Positions 23,478 through 34,845 of a stretch of DNA of 64,000 nt are shown piece after piece. Numbering within the stretch: the stretch's first letter is position 1; each line of letters starts with the position of its first letter. The notes beneath the pieces were generated by a model. That model had not been told where the DNA came from. It ran no database searches and was given only the letters and a program-made list of their open reading frames with translations. A program made the position numbers and the translations under genes. The stretch comes from Chlorops oryzae. Taxonomy: Eukaryota; Arthropoda; Insecta; Diptera; Chloropidae. Where the stretch lies: the NCBI GenBank assembly GCA_020466095.1, contig CM035806.1, forward strand, positions 61,888,229-61,952,228. The letters run 5' to 3'.

Positions 23478-24219
23478 ATCGTCCTTTGTGCGAATCTTGT
23501 AACAGGGAGAACTAAGCTCCGGAGATATAGACATATATACAGGGTGTTTCGCATAAGGATGTATATCCGAAAGGAGGTGATAGGGGTGCTCAATATCGAC
23601 CAAAAATCGTATGGGAGGGGGGGAGGGGGGGTGGAAAATGCTCCCCTAAGGAGTTAGAGGGCCTTAAAGTTTTTAGGCAGTAAGTCGAGAAAAAAAATTA
23701 TCCCACGATAACGGTTCATCGTAGAAACAAAACTGTTAAGCGGTTTGAAAGCCAATTCTATGGACTTTTAGGCAAAATTAAATTCATGGTAAGAATTTAA
23801 GCCAATGATGGTTAATTAAGCGGTCAAAGTCAAAAATTCTGAAAAAAGTTCTATTTTTTTTACTTTGAGAGCCATTTTGGTATGAAAAAGGTCCAATTAA
23901 TACATACTTTTCTAATTTTTTTCAAAATCCTCGATTAATTTACTTCAAATCTGTGGTACAGGAAAAAATTTTTTGTGGACCGCCCACTGCCACGCCCACA
24001 AATGAAGATTTTTCGTAACTTCCGAAGTAAAAGGCGTAGAAGCTTCGAATTCGCAACATAGGTTCACCAAGGCGAACAAAAGGTGTAGGGAAAAAATGTA
24101 TAGGGTCCGCCCACTACCATGCCAAAAAATGGAGATTTTTCGTATTATAGTGCGCCAATAATGTCGGGACGCTGGGTATTTCAAAGTCGGGCTTGACCGA
24201 CTTTAGCTTTCTTACTTGT
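23478..24219 (-). mobile_element. HINE/Helentron-like element, family 1, copy a
   Basis: Reading the minus strand, it starts ACAAGTAAGAAAGCTAAAG, has the hairpin AAAGTCGG..CCGACTTT, then ATACCCAGCGTCCCGACATT and GGTTCACC/GGCGTAGAAGCTTCG units. It ends near TCTCCGGAGCTTA..CTCCCTGTTACA, short of the terminal GCTGGGTAT. The segment 23530-23900 differs from copies at 34846 and 40347 and is probably a separate insertion. Confidence 0.7.
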
Positions 24220-24968
24220 TTTAATTTAATTTTTTAAATTTTTATTTAGTTTTTATTTATTTATTAAGTTTTTTTTTAAATTAGTTTTAATTTCGAATTT
24301 ATTGATTTGTTTAATGGTTTTATTATTATTTTTATTTACAAATACATATTGTGTCATGTGATGGGCGTAGTTTTTAGGTTAAAGTTCAAAGTTCCAAATT
24401 AAGAGTAAAGTCCATTAGAAGGATTTATTTTTAAGTTTTTATAAGTATTTATTTGAGTTTTTTTTTTGAGCAATTAACTAAGTCTGGTTCTTTAATTAAC
24501 TCGCTGGTTCCCTTAGGCCCACTGTGACAACTTTAAATTATATTTATTTAAATTATATTTCTGTTGCCTAACCGATACCTACTAAGTTAATTGAATTAGT
24601 CCTTAAAGCGAAATAAATAAAAATAGAAAAAAATTTAAAAAAAAATTACTTGTAATTGGTTGCCCTTCAATTGCATTTACAACAGTTGTAATTGAATAAA
24701 AGAAATGTAATTGAGCTGCCTAGCGATGATTTGCTATTATCGATTTAACCCTCTGCAGCTGACGTGGACATTATAACTGACGTGGGATCTAATAGACATC
24801 TCATCTTTATCACGTCAAAACGGTTTTATTTTCGTTGAACTTTGTAGTAGTTTCATCAAAAATAATTCTGCTTTAAAAATTTGAAACTCACCATTTCTTT
24901 GAATAAAGGCCTTGCTTATAAATTTAACGAAAAAAGTTGTGAAGATAGCATATGTTTCAAATGATTTA

Positions 24969-25094
24969 GACCCATTTGCTACTATTCCGATTAAATTTTG
25001 TCGTTCCGAAAAACAAAACATTTTTATGAAAATTTCGACATTTTCAGAGGATATCGTAACGAAAAACTTTAACCGGAACAGTAGCAAATGGGCC
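24969..25094. mobile_element. Short MITE, TTA duplication
   Basis: GACCCATTTGCTACTATTCC at the left and GGAACAGTAGCAAATGGGCC at the right are inverted; TTA flanks both (24966-24968 and 25095-25097). Length 126 bp. Confidence 0.8.
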
Positions 25095-25115
25095 TTAGTG
25101 ATGTAAAAAGTATAA

Positions 25116-25427
25116 GGCCCGATATTACAGTGCATACTTAAGGTAAGGAAGCTTGAAGACTTAAGAACACCTTAAGTTTCAAGCGGTTTAACAGTCAATT
25201 TTTATCCAAAACTCACGAAAATTGTTTTCGGCAGGCAACATTTGAAAAAGCCTATATATTTTGTTTATACTTTTTTAAAATTCGTAAAATTAGTGAAATT
25301 TCTTCATTAAATTAATTTGAAAACTTATTTAAGGAGCACTTAAAATTTGTACTGTTAAAATGCTTTACAGACTTAAGCTTTACTTAAGTGCTAAGGAGAC
25401 CTTAAGTATGCACTGTAATATCGGGCC
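25116..25427. mobile_element. MITE, TAA duplication
   Basis: GGCCCGATATTACAGTGCAT is present at both ends in inverted orientation, continuing into ACTTAAGGT. TAA flanks are at 25113-25115 and 25428-25430. Inner CTTAAG words are repeated. Confidence 0.9.
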
Positions 25428-26556
25428 TAAATATAACTAAATTTTACTTTAAAAGACACCATTTTTTTCAAACCTTTCTAAGCAACAATAACGGCTTTAA
25501 AATTACCATGAGACCAGTTTTATGGATGCTGCTTATGACGATAAAATCTCTTATATGCCAATTTTTTCCCAATTTCCATTTGAAATTTTTCGGTGTGAAG
25601 GACAACTTTCGAAAATCGCCCTCTTGTTACGCCCTGTTTCGATTTTTTGGCAATGCGGAAAAAGTTTATCCTGAAAAAGTGCATCTTGGGGCTTAAAATT
25701 GCAAAAATGTCCATCTTTTACCGTACTGCATATGAGTAATGTGGATTAAGTATACGTTGTATCTCGCGTATGCTTAACAAAAATACAAATATACAAAAAT
25801 AAAAAGAAATTGTGATGCACATAGCGATCACTAGTCTTTTACTTCACACGGCCAAAGCTTAAACAAATCATTAAAAAAAAAAAGTTCATCATCTTAAGAT
25901 GATGATTTGAAGTTTCTGTTTACAAATAATGCTAATCATTAAGGCATTGCTGGTTAAACTTAAATTTCAATTACTGCATTACAAGCATTCTCTACACTAA
26001 GAGAAAAAATACCATAAAATCAATGCGAATCCCATTGTTCCAATGGTTTTTTACGATTAAAATTAGTCAATGTGACTCGGACCATAACCGTTATAGTTTT
26101 GAAATAGTTATTATAATACATATTAGATTTGCACTAAGTATTATTATAATAGTCTTACAGTTTTAATTTAATAGCATGTCTTATTAAAAATCAATAGGTT
26201 GTACTATTAAACTGCAAAATTAAACCGACATGTCCTATTGAAAATCAATATGAACATCCTATTGATACAATAGTGCATGATACAAGAAAACAAGATAGCC
26301 CCACTTCAGCCCGATGATGTCACAAATACAAAATGAGAGCTTCGTTGCTGTTTTTTTGCATGTTAAGCCCAACGGCACAACTTCATTTTAGCATGGGAAA
26401 CAACAATAATAGGAATGCTACAAAATAGCGGTACCCGAAGTGGCGCTATCTTGCTCTTTTTGTATCATGCAATAGTGGAATATCATTATTAAACTTCGAA
26501 ATTCGAATTTATGTATGTATGTATGTATATGTGGTGTTTAATAGTATAAAACTATT
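25428..26556. other. AT-rich non-coding region
   Basis: No gene. From about 25993 (CACTAAGAGAAAAAATACC) onwards there are many copies of TTAATAG / CTATTGA-type words, suggesting an old element related in its terminus to 21472-23422. A (ATGT)n microsatellite lies at 26512-26530. Confidence 0.35.
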
Positions 26557-27077
26557 CCCAGGCAACCATTGGAGTCCGCACGGTGCACCTTTAGGACTCC
26601 CAACCCGGTGCGTTTACGCTCCTAAGGAGCCTCCTTAAAGGATCCTAAATGAGCGTGTTGGCGGGAGAAAGGGGACTCCTTAATGGAGTGTTTTCGGCGT
26701 CCTAAAATGCTCCCTCAGATAAACCGCAAGGCCTCCGTGCGGACTCCTCTATAAGCCTACAAAAAAAACCGACTCCTTAATTAATCCAAAGATAACCCAG
26801 AAGGAGTGTTTTTGCATTGCTTGATTGCTTATAAACTTGAGAAATAATGTATCGTTTTTCATGTTTCCTTCGATAGGGAAATTCCAGTAAGCCTGCGTCA
26901 CTGCTTGCCTTCGAGTTTGTTGGAAAGTCATAAAGAATGCGAAAAATATTTCCAACTAAATAATTTAATTTCAAAGCATGACTCCCTGAACGCTCCTTAA
27001 CGGTGCCTTTGAGGATCCCATTGAGGATCCCTTTTACACTCCTACTTCGGAGCGCTCCGCATATGGTTGGCTGGGAT
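26557..27077. mobile_element. TIR element with GGATCC/ACTCCTT internal words
   Basis: The left end ATTCCCAGGCAACCATTGG and the right end (complement of TATCCCAGCCAACCATATG) are imperfectly inverted, followed by GGAGTCCGC / GCGCTCCGC. Inside, GGAGTCC, GGATCC and ACTCCTTAA are repeated. Non-coding. Confidence 0.6.
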
Positions 27078-27169
27078 AGTACACAATATTGTATTATTGT
27101 TTTAATGTGATACATATTAATTTTGTTCCCATGTAATATTTGCGACTGAGAAAAAGAAAAATGTTATTT

Positions 27170-27437
27170 GGTTTTTGACTTTTTTATTTATTTATTTAAT
27201 TAAATTTTTTTATATATTTATTGTTTCTTATTGTTTTTATTATAAATCTTCTTTTAATTACTTCTATTTGAATTTTCTCGCCTCGGCCGAGCCTCTAACC
27301 GTTGACCTCCACAGTTCGCTGGGCGAACGTCTTAGCCATTACGCTAAACGAACGAATTTAATTTGTTGTTAAAAATGCTCACTTGAGTTTATGGTTGCTC
27401 AGATTTTGGGAAACGAATTTTTTCACTCCAAAATTTG
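27170..27437 (-). mobile_element. tRNA-derived SINE, copy 2
   Basis: Same head as 22553-22815: on the minus strand GTTCGTTTAGCGTAATGG, then GTCAACGGTTAGAGGCTC (B box with one change), then a T/A-rich tail. Confidence 0.6.
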
Positions 27438-28820
27438 GTTTTTATAATAATTTCGGATTTTCGAAACTATTATATTCGATCACATTGATTTAATTGGGTA
27501 CACTATTATTTAAATACTTATTTTTTCGAATTTCATAACTATTTAATGACATGGTACTATTAAAATAACAGTCCATATTTTTAGTTTTGCGTGCAAAATT
27601 AATAGCATTTCATATTAAATTAATGGTTTGATATATGTATGTATATAGAAATTCAAAGTTCAAATGAAATTTAGATGCCCAAGGTCGATGCCGAAAATCA
27701 GAATCTATTCTACTCGCGGCGTATTCTTTTCGCTATCGACCTTTAAAATTTCCTGTTTGTGCCGTGCCGATCGAGAAAGTTGGAAGCTCTCGGTGGTCTG
27801 AATCCTCCCTACCATGATAATGAACCGTTAATTATCCCTTCATGCGTGATCACCTCAACGTATCCATTTAGTTCACAAAAATAAAATTTAGGTCATTTTT
27901 TATTGGTACCCACTTCAACGAGAATTCCGGTTTAACGAGACATGCTGACAACGATGGTGCTCGTTAAAGTGAGAAACCGCTGTATTTGTGAGGAATTGTT
28001 GCGAATTTTCGAGCATTTATTTAATGGGAAAAACTATTGAAACAATGGTATCAAAGGATAAATCATATTAAATCAATGGTTGTTTCTGATTATTTTAATG
28101 ATGTGTACCCTATTTCAAATAATAGTAGCAATATTATTGAATTCATATGCAAATAATATTATATTATTCGGTTCTTATATTGAACTAATGGTATCGATGC
28201 CATTGAAAATAAATGGTATCCTACTATGAATGCAATAGTGATATTGTTTTTTTTTTTTTTGGGATTGGCTCTGTTAACGGAGATTTTCGCGTTTGAAGCT
28301 GGATCCCAAAAGTATGCAAGCATAATTTTGTTTTTGATTAAAACATTTTACATGCTCCAAAATGCGGGGTTTTAACTTCAGAACTCTCAGTTGCTAGTCA
28401 TTTGCTTTCCCATAACACCGTCTTGTCAAAAAACATCATATATCTTAAAGTTCCTTTTGAAAAAATATATATCAAAAACTTGAAAATTCAAAATTTTACT
28501 ACCCCCGAAAGTATGCTTCACGTTTTAAATAAATGTGATAGAAATTGAAAACAAGCTCTTATAAAATACCAATTACCATTGCGATTACAACGAAGTTTTG
28601 CACAGGAATTCTACTAAATACAAGTAAATTACTTATTAACGTTATCATCACAAATATATAGCAACATGAACTATATATATGTATATACATATATATTTTT
28701 AATGAAGTTAGTCATAATTTTTAAACCGCGATATCTCAAAAATTAGAGCCAATCTAAAAAAAAAAACAGTTGATGGGACTGAATTCAATGATTATGTGAC
28801 TGTTAATCAATAACATACCA
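27438..28820. other. No gene recognised
   Basis: AT-rich. Short repeated words (ATTAATGG, CAATGGTA) continue to about 28240; a poly-T run lies at 28245-28260. Nothing else is supported. Confidence 0.35.
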
Positions 28821-28967
28821 TGTTTACACGACCACTTGATACGTATTAACTCGACACGTTTAAGACTATCTGTCTCTTTTTGCCACCAGTACAAATCGTG
28901 TGGGCAAACAGAGACAGATAGACTTAAGTGTGTCGAGTGAACACGTATCTAGCGGGTCGTGTAAACA
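28821..28967. mobile_element. Hairpin MITE, ~65 bp arms
   Basis: TGTTTACACGACCACTTGAT and the following sequence to TCTGTCTCTTTTTGCC are inverted at 28903-28967 with few mismatches. The loop is only about 17 bp, so a transcript would form a long hairpin. Confidence 0.85.
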
Positions 28968-29084
28968 TTGTAAATGGCGATTATAAAACAAAGCCACATC
29001 TTACACCATGTCCTAACTTCAACCAAAGATGCACCTTTTGGAAGCTTTTAGATTTTCAGCACAAACATAATAAATAAAATTTGT

Positions 29085-29436
29085 ACGCATTTACACGTTA
29101 AGACATATCAATAATAAAACACATTTTTTGTAGGCCAGACGCGAGGGGATGTGTCGTGCAAGTGCTTTTCTCCCTCCCCGTGCGTCCCTTGCTGGCGAAA
29201 ATTGTTTGCACTGTATGCCGGGTCAGATATGTGAAACATGTTTCGAAAATACCCCATTTGAATACATGGGAAAGAAAGAGAAGCATTGATTGAAGTATGA
29301 AGAAGATTGTTCCGGAATGTTTAACAAACACCGTCTCTTTTCTTCTTACGTCTTTCTCTACTTACTTAATTTTCTCAAAACATTTTTTCGTGAGTCTGAC
29401 TCTAGAATATTGAAATGTCTTAACGTGTAAATGCGT
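29085..29436. mobile_element. MITE with 24 bp TIR
   Basis: ACGCATTTACACGTTAAGAC at the left is exactly inverted at 29413-29436. Outside these ends CAGCACAAA (29058) and TTTTGTGCTG (29456) are also inverted, so the element may extend to about 29057-29466. Confidence 0.8.
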
Positions 29437-31085
29437 ATTGACAACTTCAAATTTTGTTTTGTGCTGTGAATATCAATGTTCTATAAAGCGAACCCGACAC
29501 GGTACTGAATTCCTTACTGAATCCTGAAAGGTTAAGGTGCGTTTGAAGTCTATATTTCGTAGTCAAGATTTTTTATGTACGTCAACGACAGTTGGAAATT
29601 TAACAATTTTAGGATGTGCTTTGCAAGAGATTTATATCTTGAATTTTTTTCGCGATTCTTAAAATCTTTTAAAAACCGTAACCGGAACGAAACGATACCG
29701 AAACCGAAATAATTTTTTTCAGAACGAAACCGTAATCCAAACCATAATCATTTCATAACCAAAACCATAACCCGAACGTTATTTGTTTCGTTTACACGCC
29801 CTGATTAGAATACTATTTTTTTAAATAGTAAAATACTATTGAAAAGCATCCTATTAAAACAATGTTCGTACTTTTAATATTTTGATGGTACGTTTTTCCC
29901 TGACTGTAGGTACTTCAGAGTTCTATCAAGAAATAATGGAAGAAACATTTCAGGCCTTACGGTTCTCCCGCTGGCTTTTTTCACTCGCTCACCATCTCTG
30001 TTTCAACGGTCGCGGTAAAGGTATTTTCAAATTTGCATACATCGGCAACGGTAACGGTAGAGGTAATAAAAATGAATCGGTATTTAACAGATAACAGTAA
30101 TGGTAACAGTTTTATTCCCTGGTTAACATCGAAGAGTTTTATGTTTTCCTTCGACCGCAATTATTCGAACGAAATTGCTTATAAGTACCGTATTCAGTAT
30201 CCAAGCGTTGGCGCCACTAGCACGTCCTCTCACTTTGTATGCTGGCAGTCGCAAGCTTACGAGCATATATATGTACATTATATAAATTAATCAATGACAA
30301 AATTTCGTAGACGAGTCGAGACTTCGTCCTTCGTCCTTTGCCCTTTGTTGTGTAATTTGGAAAAAAGTTTATACCTGAAGAAGCTTCAAAACTTCAGTCT
30401 CGTTTGCTGGCTAGTTAATGTTTCCCTTCTTGTGTGCATATTCAAAACTGTGTCTATATGCATGGGCTGTTTTCCTCTGGGCATAAAAGTGAGTGAAACT
30501 GCCAGTTCATCTGCTCACATATTTAAACTGCTCAGAGTACAAAGTGTGGGGAGCAAGCTTGAATACGAAAATTGCTTGACAAGTTACACGCTCGATATAA
30601 TATCAAAGTAGGTAGCTGAAGTTCATGCCGCAAAGTACCAACGGTGTTTTGGTACCTAAATTTTGCACAGCATCAGAAACTTCCAACCGTATTAAAATGC
30701 ACGTAAGAGATGACAAATAATTATTAAGTTGAATTTCACGAAAGTGTTTTGCACGGAAGATGGAATTTATGTGTTGGGAGTATGAAATAACAGGTGCTGT
30801 CTCTGAACTTATAATAACATACATACTCATTAAATGGATTAATTAGAAATCTGGAAGATGGTTTTAACTAAGCCATGCGGGAGCTGGTATGCATATCTTA
30901 TTTAGCATTCTCTCTTCTTAATTCAATCCCAGCCGGCAAATCGTTCTTGCAATCGTTCTTTGTTGTTTGTTACATACATATGTGTGAACTCATTGATGAC
31001 ATAAGCGAAAAATTTAAGTAAGGAACAATTTCGGCGGATCAATAAATTTTCAGAACGATAACGGACAGACAAACATCATGAAAGA
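29437..31085. other. Non-coding region with repeat fragments
   Basis: 29488-29530 is a solo copy of the 8356-8883 terminus (AGCGAACCCGACACGGTACT). 29668-29790 has repeated ACCGAAACC / AACCGTAACC words, and 30005-30110 has GGTAACGGTA words in the opposite sense, perhaps the two ends of one more element. Open frames around 29882-30611 have no recognisable domain. Confidence 0.35.
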
Positions 31086-31121
31086 CCAAAAATGGCCTGT
31101 TTATTTCAATTTGCTTGCACA

Positions 31122-31530
31122 CATCACATATACATTTTTTTTTTTTTATTGCAGGAAGCAATATCGAAGACCTATTTCCTCCAGTATCTGCAAAATATAT
31201 ATTTTTTTTATTCATTTGTTGAAATTGAAAATGCATTTGAAATGGCCAACACTTTTTCAAAACAGCTGAAACAAAACTCTTAACTCAATATGACATTAAA
31301 ATTGTTTCGATTGACTCGCATCAATTGCCTGAATCTGTTATCATCCAATTTCGGTAAAATGACATTAAAAAAATCTTGCAATTTTGGAACACTATTCAGT
31401 TTAATGGGAGTGCAATAGCGAATAGCTTTCAACGAAGACAGTGGAAAATATCCAGTCATCAAGATTTTCATCTTCTTTTTCTTTCATATTGCTTCCTGCA
31501 ATAAAAAAAAATTTATATGTGATGTCCTAA
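31122..31530. repeat. Inverted repeat pair around a transposase fragment
   Basis: ATTGCAGGAAGCAATAT with its T-rich flank and CACATCACATATA (31122-31167) is inverted at 31484-31528. The arms enclose the Harbinger-like fragment below. Confidence 0.65.
31280..31471 (-). pseudogene. PIF/Harbinger-like transposase N-terminal fragment
   Basis: A 63-codon minus-strand frame contains LPKLDDNRFRQLMRVNRNNF followed by a hydrophobic run. This resembles the FR..MR....F..LL segment upstream of the first catalytic Asp in Harbinger transposases. The rest of the enzyme is absent. It might relate to the several TTA/TAA-flanked MITEs in this window, but no shared termini were seen. Confidence 0.45.
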
Positions 31531-32339
31531 AATCAAATAAGGAATAACATAACAAACCATCACTTAGCTCAACTATTTCGAGCATCATTAAATCAGTTAC
31601 TGCTTTTTGTTCAAGAAATTCAATTATGTTACTTCAATCTTTTCACTTTTCCGCGGCATTGTGAACTTGTTAATTTTTTAATACACTTCAGTGCTTACAA
31701 TTTTTATATTTCAAAATGAATCCCTGGCCGAACTATCAAATTTTTAAATTACACAAACTTCTCAAAGTAGCAAAGAAAGGCGTGTTCCCGAAAAGTGCCT
31801 TGTACTTTTTCGAGGCTTTCATGTTTTCATATTTTTACCTTTAAGGGAATACCCTTATTAAAGGCAAAACAGGGCAGTTAGAATTAAAAAGCTAGCTTCC
31901 CAGCCATAAACAAAGAGGTCTCATTCCCCATCCCGGCTTTCCAAAAAGAATTTTTTTTTTGCATTAAATGTTTGTTTTAAAGCTTTTTATTCCTGTAAGG
32001 TCTTAAAATCTATATCTAGCAAGGTGTCAACAAACCTGTTTTGGAGAAAAATTTAATCTTTTGTTATGTTTCCATTAGATCACATTTTTAGTATAAACTT
32101 TTGTTTTGGAACTTTTTTTAAGCGATAAAACTCGGGAAATGGGCGTTCCGAATTTCCTCCCATGACACAGTGGGATCGCATAATACATTTGAGTCTAAAA
32201 ACTGTACGGAGTGTTCTCCAGGACTTTTCAAAATAGAAAACTAAAAAGTCGTCCTTACAGTGTTTTTAGATGCCACCTATCGAAAAATCAACAAAACTTC
32301 AAAATCCCTTTCAGGGTGCCGTAGTCGGCAAGACTCTTA
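31531..32339. other. Left flank of the satellite array, no gene
   Basis: AT-rich unique-looking sequence; nothing supported. Confidence 0.4.
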
Positions 32340-34845
32340 TAAATTCCACGATAAAAAAGCGAGCTCGAGGCGAGCTCGTTGCAAACGTCTCGAATTCTTA
32401 TCGCATTTTCTCTTCGAATCGAATTCGAATCGAACGCAAAATACGATAAAAGCGCGAGCTCGCAAATTATAAAATCCCCGATAAAAAAAAGCGAGCTCGA
32501 GGCGAGCTCGTTGCAAACGTTTCGAATTATTATCGCATTTTCTCTTCGAATCGAACGTAAAATACGATAAAAGCGCGAGCTCCCAAATTCTAAAATCCAC
32601 GATAAAAAAAGCGAGCTCGAGGCGAGCTCGTTGCAAACGTTTCGAATTATTATCGCATTTTCTCTTCGAATCGAACGTAAAATACGATAAAAGCGCGAGC
32701 TCGCAAATTCTAAAATCCACGATAAAAAAAAGCGAGCTCGAGGCGAGCTCGTTGCAAACGTTTCGAATTATTATAGCATTTTCTCTTCGAATCGAACGTA
32801 AAATACGATAAAAGCGCGAGCTCGCAAATTCTAAAATCCACGATAAAAAAAAGCGAGCTCGAGGCGAGCTCGTTGCAAACGTTTCGAATTCTTATCGCAT
32901 TTGCTCTTCGAATCGAATTGGAATCGAACGCAAAATACGATTAAAGCGCGAACTCGCATATTCTAAAATCCACGATAAAAAAAAGCGAGCTCGAGGCGAG
33001 CTCGTTGCAAACGTTTCGAATTATTATAGCATTTTCTCTTCGAATCGAACGTAAAATACGATAAAAGCGCGAGCTCCCAAATTCTAAAATCCACGATAAA
33101 AAAAGCGAGCTCGAGGCGAGCTCGTTGCAAACGTTTCGAATTATTATCGCATTTTCTCTTCGAATCGAACGTAAAATACGATAAAAGCGCGAGCTCGCAA
33201 ATTCTAAAATCCACGATAAAAAAAAGCGAGCTCGAGGCGAGCTCGTTGCAAACGTTTCGAATTATTATAGCATTTTCTCTTCGAATCGAACGTAAAATAC
33301 GATAAAAGCGCGAGCTCGCAAATTCTAAAATCCACGATAAAAAAAAGCGAGCTCGAGGCGAGCTCGTTGCAAACGTTTCGAATTATTATCGCATTTTCTC
33401 TTCGAATCGAACGCAAAATACGATTAAAGCGCGAACTCGCATATTCTAAAATCCACGATAAAAAAAAGCGAGCTCGAGGCGAGCTCGTTGCAAACGTTTC
33501 GAATTATTATCGCATTTGCTCTTCGAATCGAATTGGAATCGAACGCAAAATACGATTAAAGCGCGAACTCGCATATTCTAAAATCCACGATAAAAAAAAG
33601 CGAGCTCGAGGCGAGCTCGTTGCAAACGTTTCGAATTATTATCGCATTTTCTCTTCGAATCGAACGCAAAATACGATTAAAGCGCGAACTCGCATATTCT
33701 AAAATCCACGATAAAAAAAAGCGAGCTCGAGGCGAGCTCGTTGCAAACGTTTCGAATTATTATCGCATTTGCTCTTCGAATCGAATTGGAATCGAACGCA
33801 AAATACGATTAAAGCGCGAGCTCGCAAATTCTAAAATCCACGATAAAAAAAAGCGAGCTCGAGGCGAGCTCGTTGCAAACGTTTCGAATTATTATAGCAT
33901 TTTCTCTTCGAATCGAACGTAAAATACGATAAAAGCGCGAGCTCCCAAATTCTAAAATCCACGATAAAAAAAGCGAGCTCGAGGCGAGCTCGTTGCAAAC
34001 GTTTCGAATTATTATCGCATTTGCTCTTCGAATCGAATTGGAATCGAACGCAAAATACGATTAAAGCGCGAGCTCGCAAATTCTAAAATCCACGATAAAA
34101 AAAGCGAGCTCGAGGCGAGCTCGTTGCAAACGTTTCGAATTATTATAGCATTTTCTCTTCGAATCGAACGTAAAATACGATAAAAGCGCGAGCTCCCAAA
34201 TTCTAAAATCCACGATAAAAAAAAGCGAGCTCGAGGCGAGCTCGTTGCAAACGTTTCGAATTATTATAGCATTTTCTCTTCGAATCGAACGTAAAATACG
34301 ATAAAAGCGCGAGCTCCCAAATTCTAAAATCCACGATAAAAAAAGCGAGCTCGAGGCGAGCTCGTTGCAAACGTTTCGAATTATTATCGCATTTGCTCTT
34401 CGAATCGAATTGGAATCGAACGCAAAATACGATTAAAGCGCGAGCTCGCAAATTCTAAAATCCACGATAAAAAAAAAGCGAGCTCGAGGCGAGCTCGTTG
34501 CAAACGTTTCGAATTATTATAGCATTTTCTCTTCGAATCGAACGTAAAATACGATAAAAGCGCGAGCTCCCAAATTCTAAAATCCACGATAAAAAGAGCG
34601 AGCTCGAGGCGAGCTCGTTGCAAACGTTTCGAATTATTATCGCATTTGCTCTTCGAATCGAATTGGAATCGAACGCAAAATACGATTAAAGCGCGAGCTC
34701 GCAAATTCTAAAATCCACGATAAAAAAAAGCGAGCTCGAGGCGAGCTCGTTGCAAACGTTTCGAATTATTATAGCATTTTCTCTTCGAATCGAACGTAAA
34801 ATACGATAAAAGCGCGAGCTCCAAATTCTAAAATCCACGATAAAA
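32340..34845. repeat. Satellite array, left block (~20 monomers)
   Basis: Head-to-tail monomers of 121 bp, or about 132 bp when an extra GAATTGGAATC-type insert is present near the TCTTCGAATCGAA block. Each monomer has the GCGAGCTCGAGGCGAGCTCG near-palindrome, TTGCAAACGTTTCGAATTAT, CGCATTTTCTCTTCGAATCG and AAATTCTAAAATCCACGATA followed by an A run. Short and long variants alternate irregularly. Frames on both strands are open for long distances because the monomer is stop-poor; these are not genes. Confidence 0.97.

Larger units (their letters stand above)
21357..24720. mobile_element. Outer TIR element holding several nested insertions
   Basis: GGCAGCTCAATTAC at the left is inverted at 24707-24720. 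Both subterminal zones are rich in GTAATTG / CAATTAC words. The 3.36 kb interior contains the 21472-23422 TIR element, a SINE, a tRNA-like head and a minus-strand HINE-like copy. No transposase was recognised. The target duplication cannot be read cleanly because the hAT at 20424 sits on the left border. Confidence 0.7.

Noticed and set aside
23536..23900. Separate transposon inside HINE-like copy a (ACAGGGTGTTTCGCATAAGG)
   Set aside because: A foreign segment is likely, but I could not define both ends or a target duplication.
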